64,000 bases of DNA from Flavonifractor sp. An10. GTDB lineage: Bacteria; Bacillota; Clostridia; Oscillospirales; Oscillospiraceae. The position numbers and the translations under genes are program-made. The notes beneath the pieces are model-generated. The model ran no database searches and was not told the DNA's origin. It was given only the letters and a program-made list of their open reading frames with translations. The DNA is taken from the NCBI RefSeq assembly GCF_002161215.1, contig NZ_NFMB01000002.1, positions 62,001 through 126,000 on the forward strand, read 5' to 3'. Positions 16,665 to 25,184 of the stretch are shown here, one piece after another (within the stretch, counting starts at the first letter, position 1; each line of letters starts with the position of its first letter).

Positions 16665-17573
16665 ATGGCGGCGAGAAGGAACAGACGGGGACGGCGGAAC
16701 CGGGGGCGCTTCGGCGCCCTCTATAAGCTGCTGTCCGCGGTGCTGATTCTCGCCGCCATTGTGCTGGGCTGCGTGGTCTTTTTCCGGGTGAACACCGTGG
16801 AGGTGGTGGGGGACTCCCCCTACACGGCGGAGGAGATCATCGCCGTCTCCGGCGTGGAGCAGGGGGACAACCTCTTCGCCCTGAACAAGTACCAGATCAG
16901 CAGCCGCATCTATACCCAGCTGCCCTACATCGACACGGTGAACTTCGTCCGGCGGTACCCGGACACCCTGGTGATCCATGTGACGGCGGGCACCCCGGCG
17001 GCCTGGTTTGAGAGCGGCGGGAGCTGCTGGCTGGTGGACAGCCGGGGCAAGATCCTGGAGAGCGGGGACGAGAGCCTGGCATCAGGCCGGGCCCAGCTCC
17101 TGGGGCTGGAGCCGGTGAACCCCACGGTGGGAAACACCATCACCGTCCGGGAAGAGGAGCAGACCCGGCTGGAGCGGCTGACGGCCTTCCTGTCGGCCAT
17201 CCAGGCGCGGCAGATGACGGGCAGCCTCACCAGCTTCATTGATCTGACCGCGGATTACGAGCTCCGCTTCGGCTATGGCGACAACCTGACTGTCCTCTTC
17301 CCCATGAACGGGGACTTTACCCAGAGCACCTATTATCTTCAGCAGACCCTGTGGACTATGGATGAGCGGGGCATCCCCCGCAACGGCACCCTGGATCTGA
17401 CCTACGGGGACAGCGAGGCCCATCTGCTGCCTGAGCGGTGGCTGCCGGACGGCGCTGCGGATGTGGAGGAGACCCAGGAGCCCGGGATTGTGGAACCCAC
17501 CCAGGCTCCGGATCCGGAAAACACGACGGCACAAGGAGAGAGCGATGAAACGGATACGACCCATGCAGAATAG
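16665..17573 (+). CDS. ftsQ: Cell division protein FtsQ/DivIB
   Basis: 302 aa. Basic cytoplasmic N-terminus (ARRNRRGRRNRGRFG), one membrane segment (~23-45), a POTRA domain beginning FRVNTVEVVGDSPYTAEEI, and a beta domain. It assembles with FtsL and FtsB/DivIC at the septum. The acidic Pro/Glu/Thr-rich tail (~267-302) is typical of DivIB in Bacillota. Its 3' end overlaps the next gene by 29 bp. Confidence 0.88.
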   Translation: MAARRNRRGRRNRGRFGALYKLLSAVLILAAIVLGCVVFFRVNTVEVVGDSPYTAEEIIAVSGVEQGDNLFALNKYQISSRIYTQLPYIDTVNFVRRYPDTLVIHVTAGTPAAWFESGGSCWLVDSRGKILESGDESLASGRAQLLGLEPVNPTVGNTITVREEEQTRLERLTAFLSAIQARQMTGSLTSFIDLTADYELRFGYGDNLTVLFPMNGDFTQSTYYLQQTLWTMDERGIPRNGTLDLTYGDSEAHLLPERWLPDGAADVEETQEPGIVEPTQAPDPENTTAQGESDETDTTHAE

Positions 17574-18306
17574 GGGCGAGCTGGCCGTGATGGCGGTGTG
17601 CGTGGTGGTGGGCTTCCTGCTGGCGGCCCAGCTGCGGGGTGTCCAGCTGGCCGGGGCGGCGGACGCCACCAACGCCAGCCGGCTGGAGACCCTCCAGAGC
17701 CTCTACAACGACGTGGTGGAGGAGCGGGACGGCCTGACCGAGCAGGTGGGCCAGCTCCAGAGCGAGCTGGAGCTCTACCGCCAGCAGGCGGCCTCCGGCG
17801 ATGAGGGCAGCGAGGCCCTCAAGACGGAGCTGGAGCAGATGGAGATCACCGCCGGCCTCACCGACGTGGAGGGCCCCGGCGTCACCGTGGTGCTGGAGGA
17901 CTCCACCCAGGCCAATGTCACCGGGGACGAGGCCGACTACCTCATCCACGACAACGACATCCTCTCGGTGATCAATGAGCTGCGCTCCGCCGGGGCGGAG
18001 GCCATCTCCCTCAACGGGGAGCGGATCCTGGCCACCAGCGAGGTGCGCTGCACCGGCGCGGTGGTGACGGTGAACGGCCGGCGCTATGCCGCGCCCTACG
18101 TGATCTTCGCCATCGGCGATCCGGACACCCTCTATTCCGCCCTGACCATGCGCAACGGTGTGGTGGACATACTCAGCCAGTGGGGCATCACCGTCCGGGT
18201 CACCGCCAGCGACCAGCTGCTCATTCCCGCCTACAGCGGCACCGTGGACTACCAGTACGCCAAGCCCGCCGCCCCGGACGAGGACGGCGGAGAGGGGGTG
18301 GGCTGA
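17545..18306 (+). CDS. DUF881 (YlxW/YlxX-type) division-cluster membrane protein
   Basis: 253 aa. Short basic N-terminus, one membrane segment (~10-30), a coiled coil (~45-85, LQSLYNDVVEERDGLTEQVG), then the DUF881 domain with GLTDVEGPGVTVVLEDS, YLIHDNDILSVINELRSAGA and CTGAVVTVNGRR. Function unknown; the family sits between ftsQ/divIB and sbp in B. subtilis too. ATG 17545 follows AAGGAGAG inside the end of ftsQ. Confidence 0.88.
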   Translation: MKRIRPMQNRGELAVMAVCVVVGFLLAAQLRGVQLAGAADATNASRLETLQSLYNDVVEERDGLTEQVGQLQSELELYRQQAASGDEGSEALKTELEQMEITAGLTDVEGPGVTVVLEDSTQANVTGDEADYLIHDNDILSVINELRSAGAEAISLNGERILATSEVRCTGAVVTVNGRRYAAPYVIFAIGDPDTLYSALTMRNGVVDILSQWGITVRVTASDQLLIPAYSGTVDYQYAKPAAPDEDGGEGVG

Positions 18307-18692
18307 TGCTGGAGCTGATCGGACTGATTATCGGCCTGGTGATCGGGCTCATCTCCCCCTGGACGATCCCCGTCCAGTGGTCTCTCTACGCCGCCTGCGG
18401 CCTGCTGGCCGCCCTGGACTCGGCCCTGGGAGGCTTCCGGGCCCGCATCAAGGGGGAATTCAAGCTGGGGGTGTTCCTCTCGGGCACCATCGGCAATGCG
18501 TTTATCGCCGTGTTCCTGGCCTGGCTGGGCCAGAAGCTGGGCCTGCCCCTCTACCTGGCCGCCGTGGTGGTGTTCGGCACAAGGATGTTCCAAAACTTTG
18601 CGGAAATCCGGCGGGAACTCTTGACCTCCAGGCAAAAGAGCGATAAAATAAGGCAAGATGTAGTTACGCCCGGGGAGGACACCACAAAATAA
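18306..18692 (+). CDS. sbp: Small basic membrane protein (Sbp, DUF1290)
   Basis: 128 aa with three or four membrane helices and a basic C-terminal tail; the segment [20 protein letters not shown] followed by [15 protein letters not shown] is the DUF1290 signature. Function unknown. TGATG overlap with the previous gene. In B. subtilis sbp precedes ftsA-ftsZ; here ftsZ follows directly after 61 bp. Confidence 0.88.
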   Translation: MLELIGLIIGLVIGLISPWTIPVQWSLYAACGLLAALDSALGGFRARIKGEFKLGVFLSGTIGNAFIAVFLAWLGQKLGLPLYLAAVVVFGTRMFQNFAEIRRELLTSRQKSDKIRQDVVTPGEDTTK

Positions 18693-18753
18693 GTCCTTTT
18701 CCGGCAGAACCTGCGCATATTTTACGAATTGGTTTCACATAGGAGGAGCAGTT

Positions 18754-19854
18754 ATGGCGTTTGGACTGGATACCGGCCCGGATACGGTCGTTACCATCAA
18801 GGTCATTGGCGTCGGCGGCGGCGGCAACAATGTGGTCAACCGGATGGTGAAGTCCGGCACCAAGGGTGTGGATTTCATCGCGGTCAATACGGACAAGCAG
18901 GCGTTGGCCGTCTCCAGCGCCACCCAGAAGATCCAGATCGGTGAAAAGCTCACCGGCGGCCAGGGTGCGGGCAGCGATCCGGAGGTGGGGCGCAAGTCCG
19001 CCGAGGAGAGCCGCAGCGCCGTGTCCAAGGCCCTGGAGGACGCGGACATGGTGTTCATCACCGCCGGCATGGGCGGCGGCACCGGCACCGGCGCGGCCCC
19101 CATTGTGGCCGACATCGCCAAGGAGATGGGCATACTCACCGTGGGCGTGGTCACCAAGCCCTTCAACTTTGAGGGCCGCCGCCGCATGCTCCAGGCCGAG
19201 AAGGGCATCGAGGAGCTGCGCACCCGGGTGGACTCCCTGGTGATCATCCCCAACGAGCGGCTGAAGTTCGCCACCGATCAGAAGATCACCTTTGCCAACG
19301 CCTTCGAGATCGCCGACGACGTGCTCCGCCAGGCGGTGCAGTCCATCTCGGATCTGATCAAGAACACCGGCTTCATCAACCTGGACTTTGCCGACGTCAC
19401 CGCCGTCATGCAGAACGCGGGCATGGCCCACATGGGCGTGGGCCGGGCCGCCGGCAAGAACAAGGCCGAGGAGGCCGCCAAGATGGCTATCTCCAGCCCC
19501 CTGCTGGAGACCTCCATCAACGGCGCCAAGGGCGTGCTGGTCAACGTCACCGGCTCCATGGACATCGGCCTGGAGGAGGTGGAGACCGCCGCCAACCTGG
19601 TGCAGCAGGCCGCCCACCCCGACGCCCTCATCATCTTCGGCGCCGCCTTCGACGACACGCTGGAGGACGAGATCCGCGTCACCGTCATCGCCACCGGCTT
19701 TGAGGAGCGGGAGGGCGCCATGCCCAGCAAGCCCTTCACCGCCGCCGGGGAGAAGAAGGCCGAGGCCCAGCCCCAGGACAAGGCCGAGCCCGCCGCCTCC
19801 GCGGAGGACGACCCCTTTGAGGACATCTTCAAGATCTTCAACCGGGGGAAATAA
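18754..19854 (+). CDS. ftsZ: Cell division GTPase FtsZ
   Basis: 366 aa tubulin homologue that forms the Z-ring. [14 protein letters not shown] (~19-32), the GTP-binding tubulin signature [10 protein letters not shown] (~106-115), the T7 loop NLDFADV (~209-215) and a C-terminal partner-binding peptide [11 protein letters not shown]. The disordered linker before that peptide is short and Glu/Ala-rich. A good ribosome site (AGGAGGAG) precedes the ATG. Confidence 0.97.
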   Translation: MAFGLDTGPDTVVTIKVIGVGGGGNNVVNRMVKSGTKGVDFIAVNTDKQALAVSSATQKIQIGEKLTGGQGAGSDPEVGRKSAEESRSAVSKALEDADMVFITAGMGGGTGTGAAPIVADIAKEMGILTVGVVTKPFNFEGRRRMLQAEKGIEELRTRVDSLVIIPNERLKFATDQKITFANAFEIADDVLRQAVQSISDLIKNTGFINLDFADVTAVMQNAGMAHMGVGRAAGKNKAEEAAKMAISSPLLETSINGAKGVLVNVTGSMDIGLEEVETAANLVQQAAHPDALIIFGAAFDDTLEDEIRVTVIATGFEEREGAMPSKPFTAAGEKKAEAQPQDKAEPAASAEDDPFEDIFKIFNRGK

Positions 19855-19867
19855 GAGAGAAAACCGA

Positions 19868-19905
19868 TCCCGGCCCCGAAGCAGAGCTTCGGGGCCGGGA
19901 TTTTT
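19868..19905 (+). terminator. Terminator of the dcw cluster
   Basis: 15-bp stem (TCCCGGCCCCGAAGC / GCTTCGGGGCCGGGA), AGA loop, five T. Confidence 0.95.
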
Positions 19906-19938
19906 GCGCCGGACTGAGGCTGTCCGCCGTCCCTCCGG

Positions 19939-19970
19939 CAAAAAAGCGCCCCCGCCGGCCGGCGGGGGCG
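19939..19970 (-). terminator. Terminator after rubrerythrin (leftward)
   Basis: Read leftward: 24-bp self-complementary CGCCCCCGCCGG / CCGGCGGGGGCG followed by CTTTTTT. It converges with the ftsZ terminator. Confidence 0.85.
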
Positions 19971-19979
19971 GATGTATGC

Positions 19980-20513
19980 TCAATAATTCTTGGCCTGGAG
20001 CTCAAAATAGGCCTGGGGATGGGCGCACACGGGGCAGACCTGGGGCGCGGTGCGGCCGAAGTGGATGTGGCCGCAGTTGCGGCACTTCCAGACGTACTCG
20101 CCGTCCTTCTCGAACACCTTGCCCTCCTCCAGGTTCTTCAGGAGGGTCAGGTAGCGCTCCTCGTGCTCCTTCTCGATCTTGCCCACGCCCTCGAACAGGA
20201 AGGCCAGCTTCTCAAAGCCCTCGGCCTTGGCGGTCTCAGCCATCTCCTTGTACATCTGAGTCCATTCCTCGTTCTCGCCGGCGGCGGCGGCCTTCAGGTT
20301 GGCGGCGGTGTCGCCGATGCCGCCCAGCTCCTTAAACCACAGCTTGGCGTGCTCCTTCTCGTTGCCGGCGGTCTCCTCAAAGATGGCCGCGATCTGCTCA
20401 AAGCCCTCTTTCTTGGCCTTGCTGGCGAAATAGGTGTACTTGTTGCGGGCCATGCTCTCCCCGGCAAACGCCTTCCAGAGATTGGCCTCGGTCTTGCTGC
20501 CCTTCAGTTCCAT
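19980..20513 (-). CDS. rbr: Rubrerythrin
   Basis: 177 aa. NAD(P)H-linked peroxide reductase of anaerobes. An N-terminal ferritin-like diiron domain with the two ExxH-type ligand sets ([14 protein letters not shown] near 47-60 and [12 protein letters not shown] near 108-119) and a C-terminal rubredoxin-like centre CRNCGH ... CPVCAH. It lies 47 bp downstream of the superoxide reductase gene and behind a Fur/PerR-type regulator, so it forms part of a peroxide/superoxide defence unit. Confidence 0.96.
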   Translation of the reverse strand: MELKGSKTEANLWKAFAGESMARNKYTYFASKAKKEGFEQIAAIFEETAGNEKEHAKLWFKELGGIGDTAANLKAAAAGENEEWTQMYKEMAETAKAEGFEKLAFLFEGVGKIEKEHEERYLTLLKNLEEGKVFEKDGEYVWKCRNCGHIHFGRTAPQVCPVCAHPQAYFELQAKNY

Positions 20514-20560
20514 GTGACTCAGCCTTCCTTTCTCAATCAGATTTTATCAGGTGAGAGCCC

Positions 20561-20947
20561 TCAGCCCTCGCCCTTCCAGTAGCCGTGGAGGTTGCAGATC
20601 TCGTAGGCCTCCACCTTGTCGCCCCGCACGAAGGTCTTCAGCTCGGGCTTGTCGCCGGGCTTGGGGAACTTCATGGTGACGGTGTCGCCGTCCACCGCGG
20701 CGATGAAGGAGATGTAGTGCTCGGGGAGCATGGGGTGCTCCACGCTGCCCACCTTCACGGTGACGGAGCTGCCGCTGCCGTGGGGGGTCTTCTCCATCAC
20801 GGGCACGTGCTTCTCCTGGGCCGCGTCGGTGGTGTTGGGAACCAGCTCCTCCATCTTCTGGCCGCAGCACATGACGGGCACGCCCTTGTCCACAACCTTG
20901 AAGATGATGTTGCCGCAGTGGGTGCAGTAATACAGCTTGAACTCCAT
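20561..20947 (-). CDS. Superoxide reductase (desulfoferrodoxin, class I type)
   Basis: 128 aa. N-terminal desulforedoxin iron site CTHCGN ... VMCCGQ, then the catalytic centre II ligands: EKHVP (His), EHPMLPEHYI (two His) and CNLHGYW (Cys plus His). Reduces superoxide to peroxide without releasing oxygen. I start at the MEFKLYY methionine (20947) because the longer frame begins inside the promoter. Confidence 0.94.
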   Translation of the reverse strand: MEFKLYYCTHCGNIIFKVVDKGVPVMCCGQKMEELVPNTTDAAQEKHVPVMEKTPHGSGSSVTVKVGSVEHPMLPEHYISFIAAVDGDTVTMKFPKPGDKPELKTFVRGDKVEAYEICNLHGYWKGEG

Positions 20948-20983
20948 GAAAATCAACGTCCTTTCCTGAAGCATTCGTGCTTC

Positions 20984-20996
20984 TGTTATTATAACA
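20984..20996. promoter_or_regulatory. Candidate Fur/PerR-type operator over the superoxide reductase -10 box
   Basis: Perfect 13-bp palindrome TGTTATTATAACA overlapping the -10 hexamer on the minus strand. AT-rich and PerR-like, beside a Fur-family gene. Confidence 0.55.
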
Positions 20997-21016
20997 CTCT
21001 TTGGTTTGGTTTTCAA
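20988..21016 (-). promoter_or_regulatory. Promoter of superoxide reductase-rubrerythrin
   Basis: On the minus strand: TTGAAA (21011-21016), 17-bp spacer, TATAAT (20988-20993). A small hairpin GAAGCA-CGAA-TGCTTC follows at 20968-20983. Confidence 0.88.
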
Positions 21017-21040
21017 GCGGCGGTATGCCGGGGGCAGGGC

Positions 21041-21424
21041 TCAGTGCAGCGGCTTGCATTTTCTGCAAAGGCCGTGGAAGGTGAGCTCGTGCCCCGTCAC
21101 ATCATGCCCGCTGGAGAGCAGCGCCTGGCGATCCAGCTCCGGGTCGTAGGGCAGCTCCAGATCGTACACCCCGCCGCACTGGTCGCAGCAGAAGTGGGGA
21201 TGGGGCGCGGTTTTGGCATCGTACCGCTCCACGGGAAAGGCCATCCGTCGGATCACACCCTCGTCCGCCAGCAGGTTCAGATTTCGGTAAACCGTGCCGA
21301 GGCTCAGGGCGGGATTCTCCGGCTTCAGCCAGCGGTACACCATCTCAGCCGTGGGGTGCTCGTCCGTCTGGCACAGGGCCTGGTAGATCAGCTCCCGCTG
21401 ACGGGAGTATCGCTTGCCGTTCAT
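21041..21424 (-). CDS. perR: Fur-family metalloregulator, PerR type likely
   Basis: 127 aa. N-terminal winged helix (RQRELIYQALCQTDEHPTAE, SLGTVYRNLNLLADEGVI) and a C-terminal metal domain with the His-rich HPHFCCDQCGG and CRKC zinc cysteines. PerR rather than Fur or Zur is inferred from its position immediately upstream of superoxide reductase and rubrerythrin. A symmetric operator covers its own start point, suggesting autoregulation. Confidence 0.85.
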   Translation of the reverse strand: MNGKRYSRQRELIYQALCQTDEHPTAEMVYRWLKPENPALSLGTVYRNLNLLADEGVIRRMAFPVERYDAKTAPHPHFCCDQCGGVYDLELPYDPELDRQALLSSGHDVTGHELTFHGLCRKCKPLH

Positions 21425-21449
21425 AGGCCACCTCTTTTCAACGGAGATA

Positions 21450-21468
21450 AACAGTAACTATTACTGTT
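21450..21468. promoter_or_regulatory. Candidate autoregulatory operator of the Fur/PerR gene
   Basis: Perfect 19-bp inverted repeat AACAGTAA-CTA-TTACTGTT, lying at the predicted transcription start of the regulator. Confidence 0.7.
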
Positions 21469-21474
21469 ATTGAT

Positions 21475-21503
21475 ATGATAGCACAGCTGTTAGGAAAATG
21501 CAA
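21475..21503 (-). promoter_or_regulatory. Promoter of the Fur/PerR-type regulator
   Basis: Minus strand: TTGCAT (21498-21503), 17-bp spacer, TATCAT (21475-21480). Confidence 0.8.
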
Positions 21504-21619
21504 CCCCTTTTTTCCAAAACATTTCTTGCCGGGGCTAAATCCGCCGCCGCGGCACATACTAGCTGCGGGTGAAGCCATTTGTGACAGACCCCTTTGTAAA
21601 TCATGGAGGAGGAACACAC

Positions 21620-21973
21620 ATGAAACGCATTGGAATTGCTCTGGCGCTGGGGGCGGCCCTGCTGCTGCCCCTGGCGGCCTGCGCCCGGGAGGACGCCCCC
21701 GCCGTCACGCCTACCCACACCCCGGCGGCCCCCGCCAGCCCTCACGTCAGCCCCGAGGCCACGCCGCCGGTGACCGCCACCGATACGCCGGTTCCCGACG
21801 GCACGGCGGAGCCGGGAAGCGTGGGCGACGATCTGAAGGACGCGGCCAAAAACGCCGGCGACGCCGTCAAGGATGCGGCGGAGGGCGTGGGCGACGCGGT
21901 CAGGGGCGCGGCGGACAAGGCCAAAAACGCCGCCGACGACATGCTCCGGGACGGCCGGACAGCCGTCCACTGA
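21620..21973 (+). CDS. Small lipoprotein with amphipathic Ala/Asp/Lys-rich C-terminus
   Basis: 117 aa. Type II signal peptide with lipobox LAAC (cysteine ~21), a Pro/Thr/Ala-rich spacer (~25-65), and an 11-residue-like amphipathic repeat (DDLKDAAKNAGDAVKDAAEG ...) resembling LEA or YtxH-type helices. Likely tethered to the outer face of the membrane; function unknown. GGAGGAGG precedes ATG 21620. Confidence 0.85.
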   Translation: MKRIGIALALGAALLLPLAACAREDAPAVTPTHTPAAPASPHVSPEATPPVTATDTPVPDGTAEPGSVGDDLKDAAKNAGDAVKDAAEGVGDAVRGAADKAKNAADDMLRDGRTAVH

Positions 21974-21978
21974 CGGCA

Positions 21979-22010
21979 AAAAGCGGTATGGGGGAACCCA
22001 TACCGCTTTT
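21979..22010 (+). terminator. Terminator after the lipoprotein gene
   Basis: 14-bp stem AAAAGCGGTATGGG / CCCATACCGCTTTT with GGAA loop; the T run is within the stem. Confidence 0.88.
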
Positions 22011-22121
22011 CTGCGTCCAAAATTCGGAGAAAAATTTCCGCCCCGGTGAGATATTTCCGCCCTGACGGGGGTATTCACAGTGAAAGGCCTTTCCAAGACG
22101 ACCGAAAGAAGGGGGATGCCC

Positions 22122-22622
22122 ATGACAGAGGAGACGTTCGAGCAGGTGGTGCGGCGCTACGGGGACATGCTCTACCGGGTGGCATTCCACGCCCTCCGGA
22201 ACCGGGCGGACGCGGAGGATGTGACACAGACCGTGCTGCTCAGACTCTATCAGCAGGGCGGGCGGTTTGACAGCGAGGAGCACCGGAAGCACTGGCTGCT
22301 GCGGGTGGCGGTGAATGAGAGCCGGCGGCTGCTCCGCTCGGCCTGGCGGCGCCGCTCCGTGCCCCTGGAGGAGTGGACGGAGCGGCCGGCTGAGGAGGAT
22401 CCGGCCAAAGCCGAGCTGTTCCAGGCCGTCATGGCCCTGGAGCCCAAGTACCGCCTGACCATCTATCTCTACTACTACGAGGGCTGCTCCGTCAAGGAGG
22501 TCGCCGCGGCCCTCCGCGCCAAGGAGTCCACGGTGCAGACCTGGCTGCAGCGGGCCCGGGATCGGCTGCGCCGCACCCTGTCCGGGGACGGGGAAGAAGA
22601 GGAGGGATCCAGTTATGTTTGA
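22122..22622 (+). CDS. ECF-type RNA polymerase sigma factor
   Basis: 166 aa from ATG 22122 (ATG 22116 is equally close). Region 2 includes VVRRYGDMLYRVAFHALRN and AEDVTQTVLLRLYQQ; region 4 includes LEPKYRLTIYLYYYEGCSVK EVAAAL ... TVQTWLQRARDRLRR. It overlaps the membrane-anchored partner gene by 8 bp, the usual sigma/anti-sigma layout. Target genes are unknown. Confidence 0.92.
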   Translation: MTEETFEQVVRRYGDMLYRVAFHALRNRADAEDVTQTVLLRLYQQGGRFDSEEHRKHWLLRVAVNESRRLLRSAWRRRSVPLEEWTERPAEEDPAKAELFQAVMALEPKYRLTIYLYYYEGCSVKEVAAALRAKESTVQTWLQRARDRLRRTLSGDGEEEEGSSYV

Positions 22623-23178
22623 TCCAAAGCTCTATCACGAGGCCTGCTCGGAGATGCATGTCTCCGAGGAGAAATTACAGGAGGTCATTCATATGACAGA
22701 ACAGAACAAGAAGCGCGCCATCCGCCGCCCCCTGCGGGTGGGGCTGGCGGCGGCCGCCCTGTGCGCGCTGACCGTAGTAGGTGCCAGCGCCGCAAACCCG
22801 GAGTTCCTGGAGGAGATCGTGCTGTCCATACGCTCGACCGTGGTGGTGAGCGACTATCAGGAGGAGCTGATCATGGAGGACGGCTCCCAGATCACCGCCC
22901 TGCGCTACCCCGACGTGTCCGTGGAGGAGCGGGACGGCCGCACCATCCTCACCGTGGACGGGGCGGAGACCGACATCACCGACGCGCTGTCTGAGGACGG
23001 CCGGTATGTCTGGGAGGCCACCGACAACGGCAGCCAGGCCCAGGTAATCGTCACCCTGGACGAGGACGGGAAACCCGTGTGGGTAGCCAACGTGGCCGCC
23101 GCCGGGGAAGAGCTTGAGGACTCGGAGGTGTCCCTGGTGTCTGAGCCGTCCGGCAAAAGAACCCATATTGTGGATTAG
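22615..23178 (+). CDS. Probable membrane-anchored anti-sigma or sensor protein
   Basis: 187 aa. Cytoplasmic N-terminus (~1-42) with CSEMHVSEEKLQEVIHM, one membrane segment (~43-60, VGLAAAALCALTVVGASAA), and an extracytoplasmic domain of ~125 residues with alternating beta-like strands. The short acidic cytoplasmic head and overlap with the ECF sigma gene suggest it holds the sigma factor inactive. No zinc-finger motif is present, so the anti-sigma role is inferred from context. Confidence 0.75.
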   Translation: MFDPKLYHEACSEMHVSEEKLQEVIHMTEQNKKRAIRRPLRVGLAAAALCALTVVGASAANPEFLEEIVLSIRSTVVVSDYQEELIMEDGSQITALRYPDVSVEERDGRTILTVDGAETDITDALSEDGRYVWEATDNGSQAQVIVTLDEDGKPVWVANVAAAGEELEDSEVSLVSEPSGKRTHIVD

Positions 23179-23198
23179 AAACCCAAGAGCAAGAGATA

Positions 23199-23265
23199 AG
23201 CGTGGGCCCGATGGTATCGGGCCCACGCTCATCGTGTCGAAAAGGCGGCTTTGCCGCTTTTTCGA
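23199..23265 (+). terminator. Two tandem hairpins ending the sigma/anti-sigma operon
   Basis: First stem AGCGTGGGCCCGAT / ATCGGGCCCACGCT (23199-23229) has no T run. The second, TCGAAAAGGCGGC / GCCGCTTTTTCGA (23237-23265), carries T-rich sequence in its 3' arm and may act in both directions. Confidence 0.75.
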
Positions 23266-23298
23266 TACAGGGCCGGCCACTATGTGTAAAAATTTATC

Positions 23299-23327
23299 TT
23301 GACAGCGGGCTTTGCTTCTGCTATACT
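23299..23327 (+). promoter_or_regulatory. Promoter of infC-rpmI-rplT
   Basis: TTGACA, 17-bp spacer, TATACT; near-consensus. Confidence 0.92.
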
Positions 23328-23334
23328 ATCAGAG

Positions 23335-23469
23335 CAAAATAAAGCAGGAACGGTACCCCCGTCCTCACCTCCCGCCCACGGCAAAGAGGTCAATCGGACT
23401 GTGCGCACACGGAATTTCTCCGGGTGTGCTTGGCTGTGATGCGGGTGCCGTTCTGGCAGCCGTTTTTTT
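23335..23469 (+). promoter_or_regulatory. Leader RNA with attenuator upstream of infC (L20-type autoregulation)
   Basis: About 165 nt of untranslated leader. A hairpin GCACAC ... GTGTGC (23405-23429) is followed by a terminator-like stem CGGGTGCC / GGCAGCCG (23442-23462) with seven T. In Bacillota ribosomal protein L20 represses this operon through such a leader; that mechanism is by analogy. Confidence 0.72.
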
Positions 23470-23500
23470 GTGTTCATTTGAGAATTGGAGGTGCTTTCGT

Positions 23501-24034
23501 ATCAGCAAACAGGGTCATCAAATCAACGAGGAGATCCGTGACAAAGAGGTCCGGCTGGTCTCTGAGACCGGCGAGCAGCTGGGCATCATGTCCGCCCGGG
23601 ACGCGCTGGAGCGCGCTGCGGAGGCCAACCTGGATCTGGTGAAGATCTCCCCCACCGCCAATCCCCCCGTGTGCAAGCTCATGGACTACGGCAAGTACAA
23701 GTTCGAGCAGACCAAGCGGGAGAAGGAGGCGCGGAAGAACCAGCACATTGTGGAGATCAAGGAAGTGCGCATGTCCCCCAGCATCGACGTGAACGACTTC
23801 AACGTGAAGCTGCGCAATGCCCAGAAGTTCCTGGCCGAAGGCAACCGGGTGAAGGTCACCGTCCGATTCCGGGGCCGCGAGATGGCGCACACGGACATCG
23901 GAAAGGGCCTGCTGCTCAAGTTCGCGGAGCAGTGCGCCGAGGTCGCCGCGTTGGACAAGGAGCCCAAGCTGGACGGACGGCACATGTCCATCTTCCTCTC
24001 CCCCAAGGTTGCCAAGGAAGCCAAGAAGAACTGA
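23501..24034 (+). CDS. infC: Translation initiation factor IF-3, AUC start
   Basis: 177 aa. Prevents premature joining of ribosomal subunits and checks the initiator tRNA. N-domain INEEIRDKEVRLVSETGEQLGI, linker KYKFEQTKREKEARKNQ, C-domain KEVRMSPSIDVNDFNVKLRN and VTVRFRGREMAHTDIG. The reading frame has no ATG/GTG/TTG at the right place; ATC 23501 is 9 nt after GGAGG. infC is the classic gene with a rare AUU/AUC/AUA start that IF-3 itself discriminates against. The upstream in-frame extension is leader RNA. Confidence 0.95.
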   Translation: MSKQGHQINEEIRDKEVRLVSETGEQLGIMSARDALERAAEANLDLVKISPTANPPVCKLMDYGKYKFEQTKREKEARKNQHIVEIKEVRMSPSIDVNDFNVKLRNAQKFLAEGNRVKVTVRFRGREMAHTDIGKGLLLKFAEQCAEVAALDKEPKLDGRHMSIFLSPKVAKEAKKN

Positions 24035-24079
24035 GCGCGAGCCCGCACTTTGAATTGAACAGAAAAGGAGTTTACCACC

Positions 24080-24283
24080 ATGCCTAAGCTGAAAACCCAC
24101 AGCGGCGCGAAGAAGAGATTCAACCTGACCAAGTCCGGCAAGGTTAAGCGCGCCCATGCCAACAAGCGCCACCTGCTCAACGGCCACGGAAAGGACACCA
24201 AGCGCAAGAGAGGCCTCCGCGCCGGCGCGTATGCGGACAAGACCAACGCGCCCGCCATCAAGCGCATGATCCCCTACAAATAA
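24080..24283 (+). CDS. rpmI: 50S ribosomal protein L35
   Basis: 67 aa, strongly basic. [20 protein letters not shown] and the [19 protein letters not shown] segment are diagnostic. Second gene of the infC operon, 45 bp after infC. Confidence 0.97.
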   Translation: MPKLKTHSGAKKRFNLTKSGKVKRAHANKRHLLNGHGKDTKRKRGLRAGAYADKTNAPAIKRMIPYK

Positions 24284-24313
24284 TCTTTACCTGAATATAG
24301 GAGGCTTTTTACA

Positions 24314-24670
24314 ATGGCTAGAGTTAAAGGCGCGATGATGACGCGCAAGAGAAGAAATAAGATCCTCAAGCTGGCCAAGGGCTACTGGGGCGCCAAGAGC
24401 AAGCACTTCAAGATGGCCAACGAGCAGGTCATGAAGTCCCTGAGCTACGCCTACACCGGCCGCCGGCTGAAGAAGCGCGACTTCCGCTCCCTGTGGATCA
24501 CCCGCATCTCCGCCGCCTGCAAGATGAACGGCATGAACTACTCCACCTTTATGAACGGCCTGAAGAAGGCCGGCGTGGAGATCAACCGCAAGATGCTGGC
24601 GGAGCTGGCTGTCAACGACAAGGCCGCGTTCACCGCCCTCACCGAGATGGCCAAGGCCAAGCTGGCCTGA
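24314..24670 (+). CDS. rplT: 50S ribosomal protein L20
   Basis: 118 aa, basic. [20 protein letters not shown] and [20 protein letters not shown] are family blocks. Binds 23S rRNA early in assembly and is expected to autoregulate the operon. Followed by a strong terminator. Confidence 0.97.
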   Translation: MARVKGAMMTRKRRNKILKLAKGYWGAKSKHFKMANEQVMKSLSYAYTGRRLKKRDFRSLWITRISAACKMNGMNYSTFMNGLKKAGVEINRKMLAELAVNDKAAFTALTEMAKAKLA

Positions 24671-24691
24671 GCCTGTATCCAGCAAACTCTT

Positions 24692-24724
24692 AAACCGCCG
24701 CGGCAGAGCCGCGGCGGTTTTTTT
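24692..24724 (+). terminator. Terminator of infC-rpmI-rplT
   Basis: 13-bp stem AAACCGCCGCGGC / GCCGCGGCGGTTT, AGA loop, seven T. Confidence 0.95.
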
Positions 24725-25184
24725 CGTCCCCGCCTCCGGGCAGCGCGGCACGGGGCAATACCCTCTGTATAATCCTTTGCCCCATGGCGGAAGAACTGCA
24801 AATTCCCCGCTCGCAGGCCGGGTGTGTCCCTCCATCGTCCCAGGGAGCCCGGCGGTCTGGGGCAGAGGAAAGTGCCGGAATTTCTCTTCCACGGCCGGTT
24901 TTCCGCACTTTCCGGATGCCGCCATTTTTGCTCTCTGCTTGACATAATTTTTACAATGTAACCTCTCTACAGAGCGTTATGCACATTGTCCACCTTGTTT
25001 TCCACACCCCTTCCCCCTTAGGCCCCCGCGGTTTTATCCACTTATCCACCGGATTTTCCACCCGCTCCAATCGAAGTCCGGGGTCTTTCCGCGCCGGTCA
25101 GTTTAGTAGACATAACGCATTTTTTCTGCTTCGCTGCACCTCCGGGACGCCGCGCCTTCATATCCGCCCGGCCCATTTTTCCAC
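24725..25184 (+). other. Gene-free region with a cluster of DnaA-box-like sequences
   Basis: 460 bp with no credible gene. Seven 9-mers in the same orientation resemble the DnaA box TTATNCACA: TTATGCACA (24977, exact consensus), TTGTCCACC (24986), TTTTCCACA (24998), TTATCCACT (25034), TTATCCACC (25042), TTTTCCACC (25054) and TTTTCCACA (25177). No dnaA, dnaN or rnpA is nearby, so a titration or modulatory cluster is more likely than oriC. Confidence 0.6.

Noticed and set aside
23312-23500. N-terminal extension of infC
   Set aside because: It runs through the leader RNA hairpins; the IF-3 N-domain begins at the AUC codon after GGAGG.
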